From: Gemmatimonadales bacterium UBA7835 | GTDB taxonomy: Bacteria; Gemmatimonadota; Gemmatimonadetes; Longimicrobiales; Gaopeijiaceae | NCBI GenBank assembly: GCA_002500925.1 | Contig: DLTN01000047.1 | Location: 4,850-22,678, forward strand | Length of the DNA: 17,829 nt | Direction: 5' to 3' | Shown: positions 1-6,615 of the stretch, in pieces | Position numbering within the stretch: position 1 is the first letter of the stretch | Layout of the letters: every line of letters begins with the position of its first letter | The notes under the pieces: model-generated | Told to the model about the DNA's origin: nothing | Databases searched by the model: none | Seen by the model: the letters and a program-made list of their open reading frames with translations, nothing else | Position numbers and translations under genes: made by a program

Positions 1-8
1 CTTGAGAG

Positions 9-518
9 CTACAGATCTTGCCCGGAGATCCCCATGCCCAACTTCTTTAGTAGCGCCGAAAGCTCTCTCTGCTCTTGATCTGTCAAATGACGCGACAGGT
101 GCTCCATTCTCCCTATATGGTCTGGAAACACCTTTCTAACCAGACCTCTTCCTTCGGCCGTCAGCCGCGCAAGCACTACTCGTCGGTCGTCAGTGCGACG
201 ATCTCGGGCGACTAAACCCCTGCTCTCAAGCCGGTCCATGACGTATGTCACATTTCCCCCTGTCACGAGTAGCTTCTCAGCTAACTCCCCTAGTGGCAGC
301 GGGCCGAGATGGTGCAGTGCCTCAAGTACGACAAACTGAGGAGTCGTCAGGTCGTACTCCTGAACCTGAGCTGCCATGGCTCTTGAACAAGTGGCATAGC
401 AACGCGACAGCGTGGCCCAGAGTCGGAGCGCAATGTCCTGCTTCTCAGACCACTGGCGAACGGCAGGCCCATCAGAGTCAGCCTCTATCCACTCGGTTTT
501 ACCCATCCCGGACTTCAT
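9..518 (-). CDS. MarR-family transcriptional regulator
   Basis: A 169-residue winged-helix regulator, predicted cytoplasmic and DNA-binding as a dimer. The N-terminal helices run to about residue 55. The conserved TTPQFVVLEAL segment (58-68) leads into a helix-turn-helix at about 74-100 (LGELAEKLLVTGGNVTYVMDRLE), and the basic wing with DRRTDDRRVVLARLT lies at about 106-120. A C-terminal dimerisation helix includes LTDQEQRELSALLKKL. Two N-terminal cysteines (C40, C44) are visible, but whether they are redox-active is unknown. The gene begins 12 bp after the lpdA stop codon, so it is probably cotranscribed with lpdA. The start is uncertain: GGGAG lies too close to the first ATG and rather far from the in-frame ATG at codon 5. 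Family membership is clear; the ligand and the target genes cannot be read from the sequence. Confidence 0.92.
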   Translation of the reverse strand: MKSGMGKTEWIEADSDGPAVRQWSEKQDIALRLWATLSRCYATCSRAMAAQVQEYDLTTPQFVVLEALHHLGPLPLGELAEKLLVTGGNVTYVMDRLESRGLVARDRRTDDRRVVLARLTAEGRGLVRKVFPDHIGRMEHLSRHLTDQEQRELSALLKKLGMGISGQDL

Positions 519-527
519 TCTCCCTGA

Positions 528-538
528 ATATCAGATAT
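528..538. repeat. 11-bp palindrome at lpdA/marR junction
   Basis: A perfect ATATC-A-GATAT inverted repeat covers the lpdA stop codon and sits 10 bp before the marR-type start codon. It is small and could be chance, but it is AT-rich against a GC-rich background and placed where an autoregulatory MarR operator could act. Confidence 0.25.
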
Positions 539-1934
539 GGATAGCTCGACCCAGTGCCGCTAATGCACCCTCTGATACACCCTCAGAGAGGGTCGGGTGA
601 GGGTGCATGGCCTTTTCCATTTCCTCGACAGTAGCCTCGAGATGGCGACCGACTACAAATTCGGCTATTAGCTCGGTCGCGTGGGGGCCCACTATGTGCG
701 CACCGAGAATCTCCGAGTACTGCGTGTCACGGATGATTTTCACAAACCCTTCCGAATGACCAGAAGCGACCGCGCGACCAATACCAACCCAAGGAAACTT
801 TCCGACTTCTATGTCGTGACCTGCCGCTTTTGCCTGCTCCTCCGTCAGTCCCACCGACGCCACCTCGGGGTGGCAGTACGTGCAGTTCGGCACATTCTCG
901 TAGTCTACAGTGCCATGGCCCTGGCCCGCGATGTGCTCCACGCACACGATGCCCTCATGCGATGCCTTGTGCGCAAGGAGCTGATGGCCTGCGACGTCTC
1001 CGATCGCATATACGCCGGGGACATTGGTCCTTAGCTGGTCATCCACCACAATAAATCCGCGCTCGTCGACCTTCACATCAACATGTTCGAGGCCGAGATC
1101 CTCCGAATTGGGCACTCGACCAACTGCCGAAAGGACGTAATCGACGTCTACCGTCTGAAGCTCTCCCTTCTTGTCTTTGAACGTCACGGTGACGCCATCT
1201 TTCTTGACGTCGGCGCTCTGAAAGAAGGCTCCAGTGTGGATATCCATGCCGCGTTTTTTGTACGTACGCTGCATAAACTTCGAGACCTCGGCGTCCTCGA
1301 GCGGGAGGATCGTATCCATCCCCTCAACTATGGTGACCTTTGTGCCGAATGACTCGTAAACATCGGCGAACTCCATCCCGATCGCCCCAGCGCCCACGAT
1401 GAAGAGGGAGTCGGGCGCCTTTGTCTGCATTAGCGCACCGGTGGAGGACCATATGCGGTCTTCATCGATCTTAAGTACCGGGAGGTCGCGAGGACGAGAG
1501 CCGGTTGCGAGAACTACATGCGATGCCGAATACGTCTCCTTCTTTCCGTTCTTCTCAACTTCGACTTTACCGGCACCGGCCAGTCGGCCATAACCATCGA
1601 TGTGTTCAATCTTGTTTTTCTTAAACAGATGTCCGATACCACTAGTCATCTGTTGCACGACACGGCGACTACGCTCTTGGGCTGGCGCCAAGTCAAACGT
1701 TACGTCCTTCGCAACTATTCCGTGCTGCTCGCCATTCTTCATCTCGTTGGCGAGTAATGCACTCGTGAGCATGGCTTTCGTCGGGATACATCCGATGTTC
1801 AAGCAGACTCCACCGAGATCCTGATCTTCGATGCAAGCTACACTCATGCCGAGTTGCGACGCGCGGATCGCAGCGACATAACCACCGGGACCACTCCCGA
1901 CGACAATTAAATCAAAGGATTTGGTGTCAGCCAC
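531..1934 (-). CDS. lpdA: Dihydrolipoyl dehydrogenase (E3)
   Basis: FAD-dependent E3 of 2-oxoacid dehydrogenase complexes: it reoxidises dihydrolipoamide on E2 and passes the electrons to NAD+. It is 467 residues, full length for the family. The FAD-binding GSGPGG is at 13-18. The redox disulfide motif CLNIGC spans C44-C49 and is followed by PTK. ATGSRPR is at 143-149, and the NAD-binding GAGAIG is at 181-186. The second FAD motif (VYAIGDVAG) follows in the C-terminal half. The dimer-interface active-site pair is H446 and E451 in HPTLSE. The start is a GTG preceded by GGAGA at a 6-base spacing. The gene is separated from the pdh genes by about 6.4 kb, which would allow E3 to be shared with other lipoyl-dependent complexes (inference). 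It is followed by the marR-type gene. Confidence 0.96.
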   Translation of the reverse strand: MADTKSFDLIVVGSGPGGYVAAIRASQLGMSVACIEDQDLGGVCLNIGCIPTKAMLTSALLANEMKNGEQHGIVAKDVTFDLAPAQERSRRVVQQMTSGIGHLFKKNKIEHIDGYGRLAGAGKVEVEKNGKKETYSASHVVLATGSRPRDLPVLKIDEDRIWSSTGALMQTKAPDSLFIVGAGAIGMEFADVYESFGTKVTIVEGMDTILPLEDAEVSKFMQRTYKKRGMDIHTGAFFQSADVKKDGVTVTFKDKKGELQTVDVDYVLSAVGRVPNSEDLGLEHVDVKVDERGFIVVDDQLRTNVPGVYAIGDVAGHQLLAHKASHEGIVCVEHIAGQGHGTVDYENVPNCTYCHPEVASVGLTEEQAKAAGHDIEVGKFPWVGIGRAVASGHSEGFVKIIRDTQYSEILGAHIVGPHATELIAEFVVGRHLEATVEEMEKAMHPHPTLSEGVSEGALAALGRAIHI

Positions 1935-2097
1935 GCAGGCTCTCCATACGGTCAGAATCCTTTGGGATCCATGGTGTTTTAGAAAATTTCGAGTCCACGA
2001 AGTTAGACGAGCGCCCCCAGCGGGTAAAGGCAGGACAGCGGGCGTTAACTATAACCGTCGGGTATCGCTTGGCCGACCTTCGTGAGACTTTGGTAAC
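1935..2097. promoter_or_regulatory. Divergent intergenic region, lpdA / glycosyltransferase
   Basis: This 163-bp region must hold promoters for both divergent units. A relatively AT-rich stretch at about 2044-2055 reads TATAAC on the plus strand and TATAGT on the minus strand, so it could serve as a -10 element in either direction, but no good -35 partner is visible for either. Two imperfect operator-like inverted repeats are present: GAATCC-4-GGATCC (1955-1970, five of six pairs) upstream of lpdA, and GTCGG-11-CCGAC (2057-2077) upstream of the glycosyltransferase. The position as a divergent promoter is solid; the individual elements are guesses. Confidence 0.4.
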
Positions 2098-3207
2098 ATG
2101 CGGGCATTGAACGTAGCATTCGTGGTCCAAGGAGAGGGCCGAGGGCATATGACACAGGCGATAGCCCTTGCAGCAATGTTGAGGGATGCCGGGCATGTCG
2201 TCACAAAGGCTATGATCGGGCGCAGCGTCCATCGGCTCACCCCCACCTACTTCGCCGAGAGCATCGACGCCCCTGTGATCGAATTCGAGGCACCCGTTCA
2301 GGTGCCCGACAAAAACCGTCAGGGTATCTCAAACACTCGGACTCTCCTTGACGCAGTCAAGAGAAGCCCTGGCTTCTTAAAGTCCATGGCTACGATCTCC
2401 AAGCAGACAGAATCCGTCGACATAGTTGTAAATTTTTTGGACTTGATGGCTGGTTTGTCCCGAGTCTTATTCCCCTCGAAGACCCCGGCGCTTGCAGTCG
2501 CGCACAACTACCTCTTCCTGGATCCGGATTTGAGAGGCGCCCCCGGGCCCCAACGACATCGATCAGTTGCTCTAGCATATGCGAAGGCCACCACTACAAG
2601 GATGGACCAAAAAATCGCCTTGTCGTTTGCTCCGCTAGAATCAATACCGGAGAGAGAGATGGTGGTGGCACCGCCGCTTCTCCGTCCGGGCCTCGAGCGC
2701 CTCGAAACTCACAATGCTGGATATCTCCTCGCATACGCTCTCAACCCTGGTAACAGCAAAGCCTTGCTTGATTGGCAACGTCGGTCTGGGGCCGAAGTGC
2801 ACTGCTTCGTCGAGGGCGGCTCGACCGCGGTACCGGGCTCTGCTCATGGCTTTCACGCTCACGAACTCGACGGTGCCGCGTTCCTAAGACACCTAGCTGG
2901 GTGCAGAGCATATGTTGGTTCAGCGGGCTTCGAGGGTATATGTGAAGCTCACTACCTTGGCAAGGCAGCGCTCGCAGTGCCGACCAAAGGTCATTTCGAA
3001 CAGACCCTTAATGCATGGGATGCCGAGCGATGTGGTGTTGCACAGGCAGGGTCTTACGCAGACCTAGATGAATTCTGGGCTCATCCGCCACGCCCTAACT
3101 CCGAACAAGTTCTTGCCTTTAAGAGGTGGGTGGCACGAGCGCCAGAAATTCTAGTGGAAGAAGTCGAGCGCGCTGCAACTAAACACGGATCCGGCCTGTG
3201 CCGTTGA
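2098..3207 (+). CDS. GT-B glycosyltransferase, MJ1255-like
   Basis: A 369-residue protein with a two-Rossmann GT-B layout, predicted cytosolic or peripheral on the inner membrane, transferring a sugar from an NDP-sugar to an unknown acceptor. The N-terminal domain opens with a beta strand and the loop GEGRGHMTQA (12-21), which resembles the glycine-rich acceptor-side loop of GT28/GT1-like enzymes and the MJ1255 group. The C-terminal donor domain carries GSAGFEGICEA (274-284) and then PTKGHFEQ with a following NA (295-305), which matches the nucleotide-sugar-binding signature of that superfamily. There is no signal peptide or obvious membrane helix. The ATG has only a weak Shine-Dalgarno. Its last 10 bases overlap the start of the acyltransferase gene, implying coupled translation and a shared pathway. 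Donor and acceptor cannot be assigned. Confidence 0.8.
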   Translation: MRALNVAFVVQGEGRGHMTQAIALAAMLRDAGHVVTKAMIGRSVHRLTPTYFAESIDAPVIEFEAPVQVPDKNRQGISNTRTLLDAVKRSPGFLKSMATISKQTESVDIVVNFLDLMAGLSRVLFPSKTPALAVAHNYLFLDPDLRGAPGPQRHRSVALAYAKATTTRMDQKIALSFAPLESIPEREMVVAPPLLRPGLERLETHNAGYLLAYALNPGNSKALLDWQRRSGAEVHCFVEGGSTAVPGSAHGFHAHELDGAAFLRHLAGCRAYVGSAGFEGICEAHYLGKAALAVPTKGHFEQTLNAWDAERCGVAQAGSYADLDEFWAHPPRPNSEQVLAFKRWVARAPEILVEEVERAATKHGSGLCR

Positions 3208-4337
3208 GGGTTAACCAAGTAGAGGGAACTCGCGGCATCGCCCGGTTCGTAGACGCGCTATGGCAGGTGCGCGAGTTCAACGCTGGCGCTACAAACGACA
3301 AATCGTGGGTGCCCCCACTCCGTGCCACTGTTACCGATATCTTGAGCCCAAAGAATCCGTTTTACCAACATGCGAACCGCGCATTGTTCGTTGCAGAGCG
3401 GGGAGGCGTGACTGTAGGTCGTATTGCTGCGATCGAAAACGCAGCACATAACCGTCATCACCGGGATCGTGTCGGTTTTTTTGGTTTTCTTGAGACAGTG
3501 AACGACCCTGAGGTTTCGCATTCCTTACTGGACACAGCAGAAGGCTGGCTGCGCAGCCGGTCCCTCAACAGAGCGCGAGGCCCCATCAGCCCCTCTATGA
3601 ACCACGAGTGTGGACTTCTTGTAGAAGGAGCTGAGACACCTCCGGCGATCATGACACCCTGGAATCCCATTTACTATAAACAACTGGTTGAGTCTTCCGG
3701 ATACAGGGGCATTCAAGACCTGCTCGGTTACGACATCCCCGCAGGCGCCCACCTCGCGGTTCCTCAGCGAATTCAGCGTCTTGCGGAACGCACCGCGCGC
3801 TCGACAGGGGTGACCTTTCGTAATCTCAATATTGAGTTTCTTGAGCAAGAAGCGCGGAAGGTTCTCGACCTATACTGCCAAGCCTGGGCAGGAAACTGGG
3901 GGTTTACTCCACCTGCCTGGGACGAGTTTTGGCACACCGCCAAGGACCTGAAATCGGTCCTTCTCAGAGACTTCTCGTTTGTTGCTGAAGCAGATGACGA
4001 GGTTGTCGGCTTTATGATGGTCGTTAGGGACATCAATCGCATCCTCACCCATGTACCGTCCGGCCGGCTCTGGCCTAGCACGTTATTCCGTTTGGCCCGC
4101 GACCTCCCGAAGGTCCAGCGAGGCAGGATAGTCTTGATGGGGCTGAGTTCGGAATACCGTCACAAGGGTCTTTTTCCCCTCTTCGCATACGAGGCCGCTC
4201 GCCGGGCGAAAGACATTGGCTTCGAGGGGGCAGAGGCATCGTGGGTCCTCAACGACAACATGGCTCTTACCAAGCCAATGGCGGCGATGGGGATGAATGC
4301 TTACAAACGTTGGCGACTCTACGAGAAGGAAATCTGA
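3198..4337 (+). CDS. GNAT-fold acyltransferase, YghO-like
   Basis: A 379-residue protein with features of a two-lobed GNAT acyl-CoA N-acyltransferase. The N-terminal lobe contains NPFYQHA and then a conserved block GPISPSMNHECGLLVEG (128-144) followed by TPWNPIYY (153-160), the pattern I associate with YghO-like proteins. The C-terminal lobe has a GNAT-like beta strand (VAEADDEVVGFMMVV, about 262-276) and a degenerate acyl-CoA loop SEYRHKGL (318-325). No signal peptide is seen. The start is a GTG inside the last codons of the glycosyltransferase (10-bp overlap, different frame), so translation is probably coupled; an in-frame TTG two codons later is an alternative. From memory, YghO-like GNAT proteins include the bacterial ceramide synthase. 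Substrate assignment here is inference only. Confidence 0.75.
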   Translation: MPLRVNQVEGTRGIARFVDALWQVREFNAGATNDKSWVPPLRATVTDILSPKNPFYQHANRALFVAERGGVTVGRIAAIENAAHNRHHRDRVGFFGFLETVNDPEVSHSLLDTAEGWLRSRSLNRARGPISPSMNHECGLLVEGAETPPAIMTPWNPIYYKQLVESSGYRGIQDLLGYDIPAGAHLAVPQRIQRLAERTARSTGVTFRNLNIEFLEQEARKVLDLYCQAWAGNWGFTPPAWDEFWHTAKDLKSVLLRDFSFVAEADDEVVGFMMVVRDINRILTHVPSGRLWPSTLFRLARDLPKVQRGRIVLMGLSSEYRHKGLFPLFAYEAARRAKDIGFEGAEASWVLNDNMALTKPMAAMGMNAYKRWRLYEKEI

Positions 4338-4455
4338 TATGGCTCGCCCGAACCAGGGACCCAACGGTCCTCAGTAGCCATCCGATATGGAGAAGGGTCG
4401 GGTGATGACCTCGCCCGACCCCTCTCCCTTGCTACTATCAATCCGCCCGAAAATA
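4338..4455. other. Convergent intergenic region
   Basis: A 118-bp space between the acyltransferase and S9 peptidase stop codons. Apart from the hairpin at 4389-4427 I see only a 12-codon reading frame at 4339-4377 right after the acyltransferase stop, which I do not treat as a gene. Confidence 0.6.
4389..4427. terminator. Hairpin between convergent genes
   Basis: A GGAGA-A-GGGTCGGG arm pairs with CCCGACCC-C-TCTCC: thirteen pairs with one A/C mismatch around an 11-base loop. It lies 52 bp after the acyltransferase stop and 29 bp after the S9 peptidase stop (on the other strand), so it could end transcription from both sides. Neither side has a strong U-tract, so termination may be weak or the hairpin may instead protect mRNA ends. 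Confidence 0.6.
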
Positions 4456-6504
4456 TCAGTCCTGCGTTACCGGCATACCTCGTGAGTGCATCCGGAACCA
4501 TTCTCTTAAGAAAAGCTGGGTTCTGAGGAAGTTTGAGGGGGTGCTCGATGTCCCATGCCACTCGTTGTTGAAACGGATCATGGCGGTTTCAACCCCTAAA
4601 ACCTTCAGGGCCGCATAGTACTCCTCAGTCTGCGGCATCGGTGTGCGCAGATCGTTCACACCAGTCATGAGCATAGTTGGCGTAGTGACGTTTCCAACAT
4701 ACATCAGAGGAGAGCGACGCAGGTGTTCGCTCGGGTCGTCCCATGGGAAATTATCGAAATTGCGATACCAGCCGATCCCATCCGTCGTACCGACAAACGA
4801 AAGCCAGTTTGTCACGGGACAGTTCGCCGAAGCCGCCGCAAAACGATCCGTGTGGCCCACGACCCAAGAGGTGAGAACCCCACCCCCTGAGCACCCATAC
4901 ACAAACATGTTTTCTTCATCGATATATCCGCGATCCACCACCAAGTCGACACCTGCCATTAGATCGTCGAAATCTTTGCCAGGGTATGCGCGCTTAATCG
5001 AGTTTCCGAAAGCGCTCCCATAGCCAGAACTCCCTCGTGGATTCGTGTACAACACCACGTAACCATTCGCCGCGTGCTCCTGCCACCCAAAGTTGAAGCC
5101 CACGTTGTACATGCCATGGGGACCACCGTGGATCGCCAGCATGAGCGGGTATTTCTTATTCGGATCAAAGTCCGGCGGGTGGATGATCCAGCCCTGAATG
5201 TCGAAGTCTTCGACGGACTCGTACCAGACTTCTTCAACTTCGCCAAAGGTCACCCCACCGAGCACGTCATCATTTACATGCGTGAGCTGCTGGCGAACGT
5301 TGGCATCATCTAGGTCAAAGCCTACAATGTCGGAGGGGACGGACGGGCTCGTGAACGTCCCCACCGCCTGTCCATCGGCGGCAAACGAACTCAAGGCGAA
5401 CATGTGCTCGCCTTCAGAGATTGCTTTCACTCCACCACTCACTGAAGCGAAGTGGAGATTTCGAGTCCCCTCCGAGCTTACGGTCAGGTACAGACCGCTT
5501 CCATTTTCTGCCCACTGCATTCCGTTAATGGATCGATCAAAATCGCCTGAAATGAGGCGGGGGCTCCCACCATCACGCTCCATCACATAGATGCCCGCGT
5601 TCCGGTAGGTATCATCGTGCCAGTCGCTGCCTCGATATGCTATCAGGTCCCCACGAGGCGAGGGCAGAGGAGCAAAATCTTGACCGTTGCGACGAGTCAG
5701 TTGACGGACCCCACCCGATGCTATTTCTACGGTGTAGACCTCGGACTGGCGCCAAGCGAGTTCTGCGTCCTCAGTGCGGAGCGATGAGAAGACGAGCTCC
5801 GCACCATCGGGCGTCCACTCCCCCGTAGAGTGGTTCCAGTCCCCGTCCGTTAACTGCCGTGCCGTGCCTCCCTCCGCAGGCACAACGAACAGGTGCCTCC
5901 AGGCCCCATCCACAAACCCAACCCGGTCTTGTCGATAGTCAGCTCGTGTCACCACCCGGGGAGACTCTACCCACGTGGCGCCATCGGGACGTCCTGGAGG
6001 GGTCACCATAAACGCTGGCTCTGCGTCAACGTTCATTGAAAACGAGAGGTGCTCCCCACTGGGCGACCAGCGAATCCCCCCAGGGCTGGACTCTAGCCGT
6101 GTGATCTGACTCGTGGCACCCTCGTCATCCATCCATCTAACAAAAATCTGCGTACCCTCAGGATCGCCAGCCGCAGTGTAGGCGATTCTCGTGCCATCCG
6201 GAGACCAGATCGGCCCTGAACCATCAACTAAGAATCGGTTCTTAGATCCATCAGCATTCATGATCCAAATCGACGATTCACGCCGATCATTCATCTTATC
6301 GACCCAACCCCGGGTATACACAATCTCTGATCCATCAGGAGCAATCTGCGGATCTGAGACACTTTCTAGGTCGAGATACATCTCTAGGTCGACGGTTCGC
6401 ACAGGCTCGTCTTGAGCCACACCAGTAGACGGGGATCCTGTGAACGCAAAGACTGTAATGACGGCTGCCCATGACGTTCGTGAGAAAGGCTTGGCTCCGG
6501 ACAT
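4456..6504 (-). CDS. S9-family serine peptidase, exported
   Basis: A prolyl-oligopeptidase/DPP-like exopeptidase of 682 residues, probably periplasmic. The N-terminus (MSGAKPFSRTSWAAV, then a hydrophobic stretch ending near GVAQ-DE) looks like a signal peptide with cleavage around residue 31. A beta-propeller with PD40-type strands follows (WSPDGTRIAYT, WSPSGEHLSFS, WTPDGAELVFS). The C-terminal alpha/beta hydrolase domain has the oxyanion segment HGGPHG (459-464), nucleophile S539 in GCSGGG, acid D618 in GVNDLRTP and base H650 in EWHG. I chose the ATG at 6504 because AAGAGGTG precedes it at 6510-6517 and the signal peptide starts there; the frame stays open upstream to 6612 but that extension has no family character. 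It lies 111 bp after the amidohydrolase. Substrate specificity is unknown. Confidence 0.93.
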   Translation of the reverse strand: MSGAKPFSRTSWAAVITVFAFTGSPSTGVAQDEPVRTVDLEMYLDLESVSDPQIAPDGSEIVYTRGWVDKMNDRRESSIWIMNADGSKNRFLVDGSGPIWSPDGTRIAYTAAGDPEGTQIFVRWMDDEGATSQITRLESSPGGIRWSPSGEHLSFSMNVDAEPAFMVTPPGRPDGATWVESPRVVTRADYRQDRVGFVDGAWRHLFVVPAEGGTARQLTDGDWNHSTGEWTPDGAELVFSSLRTEDAELAWRQSEVYTVEIASGGVRQLTRRNGQDFAPLPSPRGDLIAYRGSDWHDDTYRNAGIYVMERDGGSPRLISGDFDRSINGMQWAENGSGLYLTVSSEGTRNLHFASVSGGVKAISEGEHMFALSSFAADGQAVGTFTSPSVPSDIVGFDLDDANVRQQLTHVNDDVLGGVTFGEVEEVWYESVEDFDIQGWIIHPPDFDPNKKYPLMLAIHGGPHGMYNVGFNFGWQEHAANGYVVLYTNPRGSSGYGSAFGNSIKRAYPGKDFDDLMAGVDLVVDRGYIDEENMFVYGCSGGGVLTSWVVGHTDRFAAASANCPVTNWLSFVGTTDGIGWYRNFDNFPWDDPSEHLRRSPLMYVGNVTTPTMLMTGVNDLRTPMPQTEEYYAALKVLGVETAMIRFNNEWHGTSSTPSNFLRTQLFLREWFRMHSRGMPVTQD

Positions 6505-6509
6505 GATGA

Positions 6510-6517
6510 CACCTCTT
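6510..6517 (-). promoter_or_regulatory. Ribosome binding site fixing the S9 peptidase start
   Basis: AAGAGGTG on the minus strand lies 5 bases upstream of the ATG at 6504. It supports that start over the more upstream open frame and places a signal peptide at the N-terminus. Confidence 0.7.
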
Positions 6518-6615
6518 GCTGCAGTTGAGTTACCCGAAAAGGGGCAGGGCGATAAACGTACGAAGACGCTCCTTACGCGCCAGCTAGGTTGGCCGGAAAC
6601 CCCGCAATACACACG

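Noticed and set aside
4339..4377. A 12-codon frame (MARPNQGPNGPQ) directly after the acyltransferase stop, preceded by AGAAGGA
   Set aside because: Too short to support; the purine stretch is part of the acyltransferase's last codons, and nothing suggests a leader peptide.
4643..5023. A 126-codon plus-strand reading frame inside the S9 peptidase gene
   Set aside because: Antisense to the catalytic domain of a well-supported gene; composition and lack of motifs fit a mirror frame.
6505..6612. An upstream extension of the S9 peptidase by 36 codons
   Set aside because: The ATG at 6504 has a good ribosome site and begins a signal peptide; the extension has no family character.
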